This document shows positions 8,106 to 18,300 of a stretch of DNA of 64,000 nucleotides, piece after piece. Position numbers and translations under genes: made by a program. Numbering within the stretch: position 1 is the first letter of the stretch; every line of letters begins with the position of its first letter. The stretch comes from Vibrio albus. GTDB taxonomy: Bacteria; Pseudomonadota; Gammaproteobacteria; Enterobacterales; Vibrionaceae. The notes beneath the pieces are model-generated. The model was not told the DNA's origin and ran no database searches. It saw nothing but the letters and a program-made list of their open reading frames with translations. The stretch covers positions 285,119 to 349,118 of the forward strand of contig NZ_QFWT01000005.1 of the NCBI RefSeq assembly GCF_003144035.1. The letters are read 5' to 3'.

Positions 8106-9196
8106 TGGCTAAGGTTGAATTTAGAAATATTAAGAAATCATTTGGTGATGTTGATGTTGTTAAACATTTCGATTTTACTGTAAATGATGGGGAGTTTGTT
8201 GTTTTCCTTGGTCCATCTGGATGCGGTAAATCAACAACTCTTCGTATGTTAGCTGGTTTGGAGAGCATTTCTTCAGGGGATATCTTTGTTGGCGACAAGA
8301 TCATGAATGATATTGATGCGAAAGATAGAGACCTAGCAATGGTATTTCAGAGCTATGCTTTATACCCACATATGACAGTATATGAAAACATTGCTTTTGC
8401 CTTAAAGCTAAAAGGTATGCCTAAATCAAAGATCGATTTAGAAGTAAGAAAAGCAGCTAAGATGTTGGAGCTTGAGCCTTTGCTAAACCGCAAGCCCAAA
8501 GAGCTTTCTGGCGGCCAGCGACAACGTGTAGCAATGGGACGGGCGATGGTTAGGACACCGAAAGTATTTTTATTTGATGAGCCATTGTCTAATCTTGATG
8601 CAAAACTGCGTGGAGTTATGCGGGAAGAAATTAAACGTCTTCACCGGGCTATTAAGACGACAACTATTTATGTAACCCATGATCAAATTGAAGCAATGAC
8701 ATTGGCAGATAGAATCGTTATTTTGAAAGATGGTTATGTAGCCCAGGTTGGTACTCCAACAGAAGTATTCAAAAAACCTGCTAATAAATTTGTAGCGCAG
8801 TTTATTGGTAACCCCTCAATGAATATGTTGGATGTAAAACTTAAAGAGAATAGTGGTGAATATTTTGTCGAGCTAGGAGATGTATTGATTCCTCTTCCTG
8901 AACGGTTCAAAGCTCACGCGTCTCACAATTTAGCCCTGCATCTAGGCATAAGACCGACAGATATCCACCTGAGAGCGGAGCAAGTTGGTCATGAACGGAC
9001 ACTTCCTATTTCAGTTAAAATTAAAGATAAAGAATTGATGGGCGCAAGTATACTTCTTCAAACAGAAATTCAGGGACAGCCACTGATTGTGGAAACTCAA
9101 GCCGCAGAAGTCGATGTAGATGAATTAACACTTTATCTTGATCTGGATTCGATACATTTATTTGATGCGTTTAGTGAAAACTCACTAGCAGAATAA
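8105..9196 (+). CDS. Sugar ABC transporter ATP-binding protein (MalK/UgpC/MsmK-type)
   Basis: A 363-aa ATPase that powers the importer. Walker A GPSGCGKST (residues ~37-45), Q-loop VFQSYALYPHM, signature LSGGQRQR (~136), Walker B VFLFDEPLSNLDAKLR, and H-loop YVTHDQIEA are all intact. A C-terminal TOBE/OB regulatory domain follows from ~240 (HLGIRPTDIHL). Proteins of this type sometimes serve several CUT1 importers. It lies within the operon between the GH1 and GH94 genes, with its ATG overlapping the GH1 stop. Confidence 0.94.
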   Translation: MAKVEFRNIKKSFGDVDVVKHFDFTVNDGEFVVFLGPSGCGKSTTLRMLAGLESISSGDIFVGDKIMNDIDAKDRDLAMVFQSYALYPHMTVYENIAFALKLKGMPKSKIDLEVRKAAKMLELEPLLNRKPKELSGGQRQRVAMGRAMVRTPKVFLFDEPLSNLDAKLRGVMREEIKRLHRAIKTTTIYVTHDQIEAMTLADRIVILKDGYVAQVGTPTEVFKKPANKFVAQFIGNPSMNMLDVKLKENSGEYFVELGDVLIPLPERFKAHASHNLALHLGIRPTDIHLRAEQVGHERTLPISVKIKDKELMGASILLQTEIQGQPLIVETQAAEVDVDELTLYLDLDSIHLFDAFSENSLAE

Positions 9197-9233
9197 TAAA
9201 TAAATCCATCAATTTAAAATAATTTATTTAGTT

Positions 9234-9251
9234 TCTCCTCGGGTGAGGAGA
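9234..9251 (+). promoter_or_regulatory. Small stem-loop upstream of GH94 gene
   Basis: TCTCCTC / GAGGAGA form a 7-bp stem with loop GGGT in the 72-bp gap between the ATPase gene and the GH94 gene. It resembles the stem-loop at 4816 in placement. It may set relative mRNA levels within the operon. No terminator T-run is present. Confidence 0.4.
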
Positions 9252-9268
9252 GGCTAGGGACACTTATA

Positions 9269-11680
9269 ATGAAATTCGGATATTTTGACGATATAAATAA
9301 AGAGTATATAGCAACTACACCATGCACTCCAATAAAATGGTGTAACTATATAGGTACGCTAGGTTTTGGTGGAATAGTTGATAGTAACGGTGGTGTCCTT
9401 TTGTGTAAGGGCGATCCAGCGCTCAACCGAATAACAAAGTATATAACACAGTTACCTAATTCTGACTTTAAAGGTTCAACATTATATCTCAAGGTTCGAG
9501 ACAAAAAAGGGAATGTGGAAATATTTTCTCCCTTTTATACTCCGACATTAAAGCCTTTGGATAAATTTGAAAATCACACGGGTCTTTCTTATACAAAGAT
9601 TGTCTCTGAGGCCTTTGGTGTGCGTTGTGAAGTAACTTTTTTTATCCCCAAGAATGATCAAATACTACTGCAAGATATCAAAATCACGAATATCTCAGAT
9701 AGAGAGCTACATGTCGATGTAGTACCTGTCTATGAATTTTCTCATTTTGATGCTCTTAAGCAATTAGTTAATGCTGATTGGGTACCACAAACAATGACCC
9801 TGAAAGCTCATCAACAGAAGTCGGGTCATATAGTGTTAGAGCAGTACGCCTTTATGAAGCGCGATAATGCTGTGAATCTAATGACTGCGGACCGAGCATC
9901 AACATCTTTTGATGGTGATCGGCAGAAATTTCTAGGAAATATGGGTTACGGAAGCTGGTCAGAGCCAGAAGCATTAAAAAAAGATGAGCTATGCAATAGC
10001 GAGTGTCTACGTGGGGATAATATTGGTGCTTTAAATCTTCGCATAGGTTGGCTCGCTGAAGGACAGACAGAGCGTACAGTTGTTCAGTTATCGCAGATGG
10101 CTAGTCTGGAAGAGGCTGAGCCTCAGTTGGAAAAGTACCGTGATCACAACAATGTTGATGTCGCATTCTCTGAACTAGCTGAATTCTGGGACGATTATTT
10201 GTCAACCATTACTGTTGCAACACCAGATGCAGCAATGAACACGATGCTGAACATTCATAACCCTAGGCAGTGTCATACAACCAAAAATTGGTCTAGATAT
10301 CTATCTTTATATCAGCTTGGTTTTGGTGCGAGAGGTATTGGTTTCCGAGATTCCGCACAGGATATTCTAGGTGTTATTGCTCATATGCCTGAAGATGCTC
10401 GTGAATTTATAGAACGTCTACTTTCGGTACAGAATACAAACGGTTCTGCGATGCACCAATTTTTTCCATCAACAATGGAAGCGAATGCAGGTGATTCTAG
10501 AGAAGAAGAAGACCGACCAGACTATTATGGTGATGACCATCTATGGATTATTTACGCTGTTACCCAATATGTAAAAGAAACAGGAAATAAGTCTTTTCTG
10601 GATAAAAAAATTCCTTTTTATCAAAAAGATAAGAACGGAGAGCCTATTGAAAAGGCAAGTGTTTGGGAACACTTATGTCGCGGTATTGAATTTACCAGAA
10701 CGAATATCGGTAAACATGGCTTACCTCTATTAGGTTTTGCTGATTGGAACGATACGGTGAACTTGCCTACTGGGTCTGAGTCTATGATGGTTGCTAACAT
10801 GTATGGTAAAGCATTATTAGACATGTTGGATTTGTGTAAACTGAGAGGGGATGAGCAACTATCAGAGTACTTTAAATCACATTACGATGACATGAAAAGT
10901 AATGTGCAAGCACATGGGTGGGATGGAGAATGGTTTATTCGTTATTTTGATGAGTCGGGACAACCAATTGGCTCTCATAGTAACGAACGAGGTCAGATCT
11001 ATACTAATGGACAGAGCTGGCCAGTTTTATCTGGGTTCGCCTCAGAGGAACAGTCAAAGAAAGCTTTAAATTCAGTCTATAGCAAATTAAATACTGATAA
11101 TGGTATTAAGTTATCAACCCCGGGCTACGATGGTTTTAATCCGAGCCTTGGTGGAGTGTCCACTTATCCACCTGGAGCAAAAGAAAATGGCGGTATTTTC
11201 CTTCATTCTAATCCTTGGGTTATGATTGCTGAGACAAAAGTAGGTAATGGTGATCGTGCATATGAGTATTATCTTCAGATTAATCCAGCGTCAAAGAATC
11301 ACAATATAGATACTTTCGAATCAGAACCATATTGTTATCCACAAAATATACTTGGAGATGAGCACAAACAGTTCGGGCTTGGTCGAAATGCATGGCTTTC
11401 CGGAACTTCTTCATGGACATATATTGCAGGGACTCAATGGATTCTTGGTATTCGTCCAGAGATAGATGGTTTGCTTATAGATCCATGTATCCCACACAAC
11501 TGGCCTGGTTTCAAAGTATGTCGTCAATTCCGTGGGGCCACTTACCATATTAATGTTCGTAATCCAAATAATGTATGTAAAGGTGTAGTAGATATGCGTA
11601 TTAATGGCGAATTTATTGAAGGCAATAAAGTTCCGGTGTTTAATTCAGGAGAGTATAATATTGAAGTAACACTTGGTTAA
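9269..11680 (+). CDS. GH94 glycoside phosphorylase (beta-glucobiose/oligosaccharide type)
   Basis: An 803-aa inverting phosphorylase with the length and organisation of cellobiose and chitobiose phosphorylases: N-terminal beta-sandwich from MKFGYFDDINKEYIATTP, helical linker, (alpha/alpha)6 barrel with GIGFRDSAQD and the catalytic acid Asp in FADWNDT (about residue 491), C-terminal jelly roll ending VRNPNNVCKG...VTLG. It would split an imported beta-disaccharide with phosphate to give glucose-1-phosphate plus a sugar, saving ATP relative to GH1 hydrolysis. The C-terminus resembles Vibrio chitobiose phosphorylase, but the operon context (GH1) favours glucobioses such as cellobiose or laminaribiose. 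Last gene of the operon. Confidence 0.88.
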   Translation: MKFGYFDDINKEYIATTPCTPIKWCNYIGTLGFGGIVDSNGGVLLCKGDPALNRITKYITQLPNSDFKGSTLYLKVRDKKGNVEIFSPFYTPTLKPLDKFENHTGLSYTKIVSEAFGVRCEVTFFIPKNDQILLQDIKITNISDRELHVDVVPVYEFSHFDALKQLVNADWVPQTMTLKAHQQKSGHIVLEQYAFMKRDNAVNLMTADRASTSFDGDRQKFLGNMGYGSWSEPEALKKDELCNSECLRGDNIGALNLRIGWLAEGQTERTVVQLSQMASLEEAEPQLEKYRDHNNVDVAFSELAEFWDDYLSTITVATPDAAMNTMLNIHNPRQCHTTKNWSRYLSLYQLGFGARGIGFRDSAQDILGVIAHMPEDAREFIERLLSVQNTNGSAMHQFFPSTMEANAGDSREEEDRPDYYGDDHLWIIYAVTQYVKETGNKSFLDKKIPFYQKDKNGEPIEKASVWEHLCRGIEFTRTNIGKHGLPLLGFADWNDTVNLPTGSESMMVANMYGKALLDMLDLCKLRGDEQLSEYFKSHYDDMKSNVQAHGWDGEWFIRYFDESGQPIGSHSNERGQIYTNGQSWPVLSGFASEEQSKKALNSVYSKLNTDNGIKLSTPGYDGFNPSLGGVSTYPPGAKENGGIFLHSNPWVMIAETKVGNGDRAYEYYLQINPASKNHNIDTFESEPYCYPQNILGDEHKQFGLGRNAWLSGTSSWTYIAGTQWILGIRPEIDGLLIDPCIPHNWPGFKVCRQFRGATYHINVRNPNNVCKGVVDMRINGEFIEGNKVPVFNSGEYNIEVTLG

Positions 11681-11686
11681 CTGAAG

Positions 11687-11709
11687 GTAGGGCGCCTACA
11701 GCGCCCTAC
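11687..11709. terminator. Hairpin between convergent GH94 and epimerase genes
   Basis: GTAGGGCGC / GCGCCCTAC form a perfect 9-bp GC-rich stem with loop CTACA, 6 bp after the GH94 stop. It probably ends the beta-glucoside operon. The following T content is weak, so rho-independent activity is uncertain. Confidence 0.6.
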
Positions 11710-11741
11710 AATATTCGTCATAGGGGTTATTTTTTAGTGTT

Positions 11742-12367
11742 TTAGCCTCGGAATATAGCATGGCAACTCCAGGTGAAGGTTTGATTTTCATTTGGAGCGA
11801 GCTCTAGTAAACCAATGTGGTTGTTAAAAGCATTTGCTGGACAAGTCATTGGTTCAATCGCAATAGTTTGCTCACCCTCAGGAATATAGAGTTGAGTGAA
11901 TGGATAGTTTGAATCTTGCTGATAATATAATGTAGCTAAATTATCCGACCGGTTTAGTGTAAGTTTTATTTCCGTATTAGATTCGAATTTGAAGCAATGA
12001 TTTAAATTGACTCCATTTAGAGTGTTCTGCTCTCTAAAATGATCAAATGGAAATGTATTTCCACTTGGAAGATCATTGATATGCTCCATTTCATCGCAAT
12101 TTGGCATGGATAATAATTGATTATGCAGTTCGGTACCAAGTGAAAAGTATGGATGCCATGCATCACCAAAAGGAAACGATTTGGAACCATTATTTTTTAC
12201 TGAGGTTAAGCAGTCGAGTTTACCGGTTTTATCAATATGGAATGTTACATCCATTTGAAATGAAAAAGGATAGCCTATATGCAATGAGTCTGTTTCGTAA
12301 CGCAGTGTCACTTCTGCATGTGAGTGTGAAGTATGGCTGTTAACAAGTTTGAACGCTTGATTATATA
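11742..12367 (-). pseudogene. Aldose 1-epimerase-like protein, 5'-truncated
   Basis: The minus-strand frame encodes the C-terminal two-thirds of a GalM-type mutarotase: GDAWHPYFSLG holds the conserved active-site His, and IPEGEQTIAIEPMTCPANAFN holds the conserved Glu/Pro region. An annotator would call a 189-aa protein from GTG at 12311, but the frame is open and plausible up to ~12367, where it meets tandem stops. The missing ~80-100 residues include the first catalytic region. The break coincides with the 17-bp tRNA-like block at 12368, so the 5' end was lost by recombination there. Its original role would have been anomer conversion of sugars released by the neighbouring operon. Confidence 0.75.
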
Positions 12368-12384
12368 ATCATCAGCTTGGAAGG
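12368..12384. repeat. 17-bp copy of tRNA-Gly anticodon arm (putative att core)
   Basis: ATCATCAGCTTGGAAGG is identical, in the same orientation, to 56893-56909 inside tRNA-Gly(TCC). It covers one anticodon stem strand and the whole 7-nt loop, the usual crossover region of anticodon-loop-targeting tyrosine recombinases. It sits exactly where the epimerase gene breaks and 164 bp upstream of the recombinase cassette. The T-arm and acceptor parts of the tRNA are not duplicated. Confidence 0.6.
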
Positions 12385-12547
12385 ATTATGACCACCCTAA
12401 TATAATTACCCCCGTCTTAGCTCTTTGGTAAGTAATTACAAGCCTTTCAGGGGTTTTTTCTATTTGACTTGTTTGTCATTCAATGCCATTTTAAACCGTA
12501 ACTAGAATTTATGGTTGCCACAAAAAGTTTACTAAGTATACCTAAAT

Positions 12548-13159
12548 TTGTGGTTTGAGGTGTTGCATTTGGCGAGATTTTTATCTGTCCGGAATAAGAA
12601 AAACTTATCTGTTGATGTCCACCCTCGTGCTTATGAGGCATATCGGTTTTTTCATGCTCAGATGTTTTTGTTCCATAAAACTGAACTTGGCACTCAGGTG
12701 TTGGACGGACTTCAGAAAGGGCAAATCTTTTCTGCGGTGCAAGCCTCGAGTTCTAAATGTTATCTCTTTAGCGGATTTGAAATACACGGTTTTTCCATTA
12801 ATGAGTTTGATATGAGCGATCATCAAGTCGTGATTTATGATGACCTGGCTGAAGAGGATATAGAGTTACTGGCCTGGACTGGCGTATTTAGGGTCTTACT
12901 TTCTTCAGTTCAGGGAGGAAGAGTGGAGGCGTTACGCAAAGCTATTAATGAGCAGGTACCGAAATCGGTTCTTAATTCTGTTTTCTCTGTTAAAACACTT
13001 ACCCAGGACTTCGTCGCGAAATGCACACCGTATTCTTTGGCTGGTTTAAAAAAGCAGAGCAAAAAGAGCGCAATTATCCCTACTGCATCAGAGCCTGAAA
13101 CCAAAACTGTTTCGATTTTCGAGCAATTAACCAATGAAGTTCGAAGCAATGAATCATGA
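12548..13159 (+). CDS. Small protein heading the recombinase cassette
   Basis: A 203-aa protein I do not recognise. It has no visible catalytic recombinase motif. The start is uncertain: TTG at 12548 or GTG at 12560, neither with a strong ribosome-binding site. The composition is ordinary for a soluble protein, with a basic stretch near residues 165-175 (AGLKKQSKKSAII). Its 3' end overlaps the next gene by 26 bp, and the three genes form one coupled transcription unit. By analogy with other three-gene recombinase modules it may be an accessory or DNA-binding factor; this is inference. The 180 bp upstream contain a C-run/G-run pair with long loop and a T-run near 12445-12460 that may terminate incoming transcription. 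Confidence 0.6.
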   Translation: MWFEVLHLARFLSVRNKKNLSVDVHPRAYEAYRFFHAQMFLFHKTELGTQVLDGLQKGQIFSAVQASSSKCYLFSGFEIHGFSINEFDMSDHQVVIYDDLAEEDIELLAWTGVFRVLLSSVQGGRVEALRKAINEQVPKSVLNSVFSVKTLTQDFVAKCTPYSLAGLKKQSKKSAIIPTASEPETKTVSIFEQLTNEVRSNES

Positions 13160-15371
13160 TGAGGTAAAGCAGCGGTTTGCTGACAAGAATCAGCAGTACT
13201 TCTTTCAGAACTTGTTTTGTGGCTCTGAGCGCGAAAATGGCGCTCTTGCAAATGAAGTTATACGACTGTGTGAAGAGCTGGATGCTCGCTATGCTGCTCA
13301 CTTTACTGAAATAAAGCTCCTGCTGGAAGTAGCTACAACATATCAGTGTGATTCTCCCTTACCTTTGGCAGAAGTGTATTCCAATTTTAAAGACAAAAAT
13401 TTTTTAACCCTTTATGTTGTTGCTTGTTTTGTTGCTGTTGATATGAGTCGAATTTCTTATGATATTAAGCAGTATGATCAATACAAAGCGTTAACTTTAC
13501 TAGTGGTGGCTCACCTGAGCTTTCAGGGGGATCATGAATCAAAAATTGAACGCCTGTGTAACGAATTACGGCAGTATGCATTAGGTAAACGTGAACGGCT
13601 TGCGGCTTACCTTCCTAATATTCTCCAGACTACTTTTCCACTCTTAATCGACGAGCTCGAGGTGTTGCTGCAATCCGATGAGCTTCAGCAACTTAATGTC
13701 GGCCGTCAGATTGCCAATATTAAAGTGCCTTATCAGGCCTCCTATGAAAATAAGCGCGGCTTTCATCGAAGCGTAGGCTCTCGTGAATTTAAACGAGAAG
13801 GCCGATTACACACTACCGAGAAAAAGTATATTGATGACGACAGTAGTGTTTCAGTCGTAGAAATCAAAGAGCTAAAATTTGGTGAGCAGGGTGATAAAAG
13901 TGCTTCGTGGGTAGATGAAGAGGAACGATCTGCGAACTCTCGTTCCATTTCAATGGTGACCTCTCCGGGGTTTGTTACCAAGGACTATGGCGCACAGGCG
14001 CTACAGGCCAGAGCGGTAAATGAACGTATACGTAAAAAGAGCATGATGCTTACCTGTGATATCTCTGCAATGACTCCGTTGGAGTTACATCATCTGGTGG
14101 TTGATTGCATTGCCTCCCTAAAAAATCAGGACGAACATCAGGAATGTGCACGTCTTCTTCTTTTAATGCTTCTGACCGGAAATGGATTTGAAGAGATAAA
14201 AGCCTGGCAGGCCAGACGAAACAGCAGGCGGAGAATCATTGGCGTAAAAAGAAAGTTTAAACTCCCGAGTCAAAAGCTTCGAAAGGAACTGCTTCCTTTT
14301 GTTAAGAATGTCGCTCAGGAGTACACACTTCCTCTACCTTTGAATCTGGTGAGTGATCTGAGCAGCTTCAAATTTAGCAGCACTGAAGAGAAAGACGTTA
14401 AGGCCTTTCTATCAACTATAAAAAAACGCCATGATGTTGGGCTAACATTATCCAGGATAACCTCTTATTTGCCACAGACGTTAAAAGGAAATGGCATTGA
14501 TTGTACTCTGATTGATTTGATAACCGGCTTTGATGCTAAAAATCAGCCAGCCCGCTTTTATACTCACGTTCCCTACGATGAACTACTCACAGTAGTAAGA
14601 AGATACTTTAACCATATAAATAAGGCCGCTGAGACGGATTATTTACTTGATTTAGATGTTAGGGAAACTGGGCAGTCTTTAGGGTCTCCATTGTATATTG
14701 ATACCGGGATCCTGAAGTTCATATTCACCAAAATACAAACAAAGCTCAATGATGCTCCACCCGAGTGTGAGGATTATTATTCTGAGGAAACCCACAACCT
14801 CCGGGTGGTTTATTTGCAATTGGTACTGGGGCTGGTGAGTGGTTACAGGCCTGTTGAGGGTTGGTTTGGAAATGTCGATGATATCCATTTTTCTACCGGC
14901 GAATACCGGATAGCCGAAAAAGAACGCGGCACGGGATACAGTGGGAGAACGGTGCTCTTGCCTGATATCGCGTTGGTGCACCTTAGGGAGTATATGAGTT
15001 ACTGTGAAGAGGCAGCGATTCATTTCTCAGTAACAGACAGTGAATTGTCTCAGCGATATCGTCAATCACTCAATGGCAGTATGCCTTTTTGTTTCTACCG
15101 TTATCAGGAGCGGGTACAGGAGGTGACACCTTCAACCTACATGCAACACATTGATTCGATAATTCCTCTTCCTGCTAACTGGACGCGTCACTACTTACGT
15201 TCACTGCTGTTCAGCTATGATATCTCCGATGAGTTAATTGGGGCCTGGATGGGGCATATTCATTCCAATCAACTCCCTTTTGCTCAGTTTAGCCAATTGA
15301 GTCGTCAGGATTTGCAAAAGATCCGTGATTTGCTGCAAGAGCACATCATCAGTCTGTTGTCTGGAGAGTGA
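13134..15371 (+). CDS. Large tyrosine-recombinase-like protein lacking the nucleophile
   Basis: A 745-aa protein with a C-terminal tyrosine-recombinase fold. Visible are the first catalytic Arg in LVSGYRPVEGW, the HxxR box in NWTRHYLRS, and the third box in GAWMGHI. Where the tyrosine should follow, the sequence reads SNQLPFAQFSQLS with Phe and no Tyr. It is therefore probably catalytically dead and structural. The N-terminal ~500 residues show no domain I know; residues ~200-270 are rich in Glu, Lys and Ser and look disordered. It overlaps the gene before it by 26 bp, and its TGA overlaps the next gene's GTG (GTGA). Much longer than ordinary integrases (300-450 aa). Confidence 0.75.
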   Translation: MKFEAMNHDEVKQRFADKNQQYFFQNLFCGSERENGALANEVIRLCEELDARYAAHFTEIKLLLEVATTYQCDSPLPLAEVYSNFKDKNFLTLYVVACFVAVDMSRISYDIKQYDQYKALTLLVVAHLSFQGDHESKIERLCNELRQYALGKRERLAAYLPNILQTTFPLLIDELEVLLQSDELQQLNVGRQIANIKVPYQASYENKRGFHRSVGSREFKREGRLHTTEKKYIDDDSSVSVVEIKELKFGEQGDKSASWVDEEERSANSRSISMVTSPGFVTKDYGAQALQARAVNERIRKKSMMLTCDISAMTPLELHHLVVDCIASLKNQDEHQECARLLLLMLLTGNGFEEIKAWQARRNSRRRIIGVKRKFKLPSQKLRKELLPFVKNVAQEYTLPLPLNLVSDLSSFKFSSTEEKDVKAFLSTIKKRHDVGLTLSRITSYLPQTLKGNGIDCTLIDLITGFDAKNQPARFYTHVPYDELLTVVRRYFNHINKAAETDYLLDLDVRETGQSLGSPLYIDTGILKFIFTKIQTKLNDAPPECEDYYSEETHNLRVVYLQLVLGLVSGYRPVEGWFGNVDDIHFSTGEYRIAEKERGTGYSGRTVLLPDIALVHLREYMSYCEEAAIHFSVTDSELSQRYRQSLNGSMPFCFYRYQERVQEVTPSTYMQHIDSIIPLPANWTRHYLRSLLFSYDISDELIGAWMGHIHSNQLPFAQFSQLSRQDLQKIRDLLQEHIISLLSGE

Positions 15372-18300
15372 CAGTGAAAACGGAAAATATCGGTGAAGAA
15401 AAACGGCATAACAAACGTCTCGCGCATAGAGAGGCAGTAAAAAGTAAATCGCGGCAACTGCTTGAAAAGGTATTCCCTAACCCCGTACAAATACCATCTG
15501 AAACCGCCTTTATTAGCTCCTGGGAAAAATACAGTGACAGCCTGCTGGATACTTATGGTCAGCAGCGGGATTTCCGGCTTGCTTTTAATCATGGCGTAAG
15601 CCTTGTCAAAAAATATCAAAAGGTGCATGGATGGACGCTCTCGCCACCTTCTCACCTGATCACAAATAAAACGCCGACTCAGTTACGAAGTCCCGAATGG
15701 TTAAAAGGGGCATGGGCGCTGTATGATGCCTACGATATATGGTTGAAAGAGAAATCAGATAGGGACAAGCGTGATGTCCGCTTTCGCTACCAGTCATTAA
15801 TCTTGTCGCTCCTCATGGACTCGGGACAGTGCAACATAGATGTTGTAAGAAGCTTTAATCACCAGTTGCAGCAGGACAAAAAGTTAAACCTGAAAAGTTT
15901 TGCCAACCGAACATTTGTGACATTAAAACTGGAAAATGAAAATTTAAACAGTAATGCCTATGAGGCAGGTGAGCCTGTCACTACCTTTCAATGTTACTTG
16001 TCAGTTAGAACTCTGGGGCAACTTAGGCTCTGGCAAAAGCTGAATAAAAAGGAGTGGCAATTTCCGCAAGATAGTAAGCAGATACTACAGGCCCTGTTAG
16101 CCGGCTTTCCAGAGCAAAAACATTTACCGACAAGCTTAAAGCAGTTTTGCTCCTGCGGGGCATTCTGGTATGAAAGGAACGCCAATCTCCGCCTGAGTCA
16201 GGCGTTGTTAGAGTACAGGGTAGGGCGAACCCGGTCCTATTCTTTGCCAATTTCCAACCTGGTTAGACTGATTTCTCCTGTTATACACCCTGTACAAGCA
16301 ACATCATTTTCGGATTTTTCTACCGATGTAAAAGTAAAACACTCCCGAAAACTGGAAACCCAAAGCAAACCGATTTCACTGAAACAAAGCCAGTTTACCA
16401 GTGAGTTAAAAAGAGCCTGTAAACCCACTGAAAACGGAGAGAAAGTTACAGAAGATACAGTCAGAGGCAGGCTGGAAGGGCTTTTAGAGCAGTATCAGAT
16501 GGAGCCATGGCAACAGGTTTTTATCCAGTGGCTGATATACAAGACTCATGGTTGCGTAGCCAAGACAGTTCACCAGTATATGCTTAATCAGGTTAAATAC
16601 TGGTACCTGATGAACACCGAGAGCCATTTGTCTGAATTGACTGCCAGTGCGGATATTGAAGGTATTTATCAGGAGCAAATTGATAAGCACCTGACCAAGA
16701 AATCGCAAAGCTATTTCGCTAAAAGGCTGAAGGAGCTACACGGATTTGCTGCGCCTGTATTGGGGCTTCCTTCACTGAGTGACAGCTTCTTTCACATTGA
16801 TGCCGGAAAGAAACATACACGGGCAGGGCTTATCGATGAGCCGCTATTTAAGAAGTTACTTCAGCATATCGAAAAATTAATGGATCTTAATGATATCGAT
16901 AAACTTGCGCTTCAATCGATATGTATCCTGGCTTATCGTTGTGGACTCCGTCTTAACGAACTCTATAAGTTACAGCTTAAAAACCTTGAAAGCTCGAAAA
17001 CTGGCTGGCTTGAAATTCGTCCGAACCGGTTTGGTGACAACAAAACCGCAAGTGGTCTTCGAAAAGTCCCTGTTTTTTCGATGCTGTTTGAGCATGAGTG
17101 CGATATTGTTGCAGACTACCTTCGTTTAAAACGAGGACAAAATTTATCGAAAACTTCGCCGCTGTTGACGATGGGCGAAAATACTCACCGGCCATTTAAT
17201 ACTTTTGCGGTTTCAAACTACGTTGGAAAGGTGCTTAGAGCACTTTCCGGTGAAGATCACCTAGTGTTTTATCATCTGAGACACAGCTGTTTCAGCAGGC
17301 TGCAGCTAATGCTTGAAAGCTATAATCCTAAGGAATTGCTGCCTGAATTTTATCCATACTCAGAGAAACAGACTGCAGATCTGCGACAAAAGCTATTTAA
17401 AAAAACCTATAGCAATGGATATTGGGAGATAGCGGCTTTGGGGGGGCATGAGAGTCCCCAAGTCACTTTTATGCATTATTTCCATTTGAGCGATTTGCTG
17501 GCAACACCGTCGGGTGAGCAAGACACCCCGGTTTCACTTAAAGGTGCGCAGGAGAGCGGGCTGTGCAGCCGACGGTATTATCAATCGCTGAAAAAAGACA
17601 AAGAAGACATAACGTATGGAGACTTTTTTGAGTTATTAGCTGATGAACTGAATATCGAGAATCTAGAGACAGAGTCTGAGAAAATTACCGCCGAGGAAAT
17701 TATTTTGCAGCGCCCTGATAAAGAAAAAGTCAGTATCAGTATTTGTTACCAGGTTCTTGAAGCGATTTCTCGAGGTGAACGTATTGATTTATTAGCGTAT
17801 CAATATCGCCTGAAACAAGAAACGATAGATAAGTGGCTTCATAATGCTCTTTACCTAAAGTCATTAATGGCCTCAAATTCTGGTTCAAAAGTCAAATACG
17901 ACAAATCCGGCAATAAGTTGGATATTGCCCCTTTGTCCCGCCAATTTTCGGCTCGCAGAGAGCATGCGCTTGTCCCCGGTAAACTGAAGACGATTAGGGA
18001 AATAGAGTATACGGAAAAATTTGTTCAGCAACTAAGAGTTCACTACAAAGAGAGGTCTGAAGTTATCAGCGACATGATGCAGTATTGTTTGAAGCATACC
18101 GTTGTCAGTAAGTCTGGTGTTAACTTCAACTCTCCTTCGACGCTAAAGCAATTTATTGACACCTTTCAGTTTGCGATCCCTAAGTCACATTGGCGGGCAG
18201 TAAAGCTATATATCAACACCAGTAGCATAAAAGAAGAGTGGCAAGCTTTATTGAAAGGTATGGCAACAATTGAAGGCAAACGAGGAAAGAAAACCGGACG

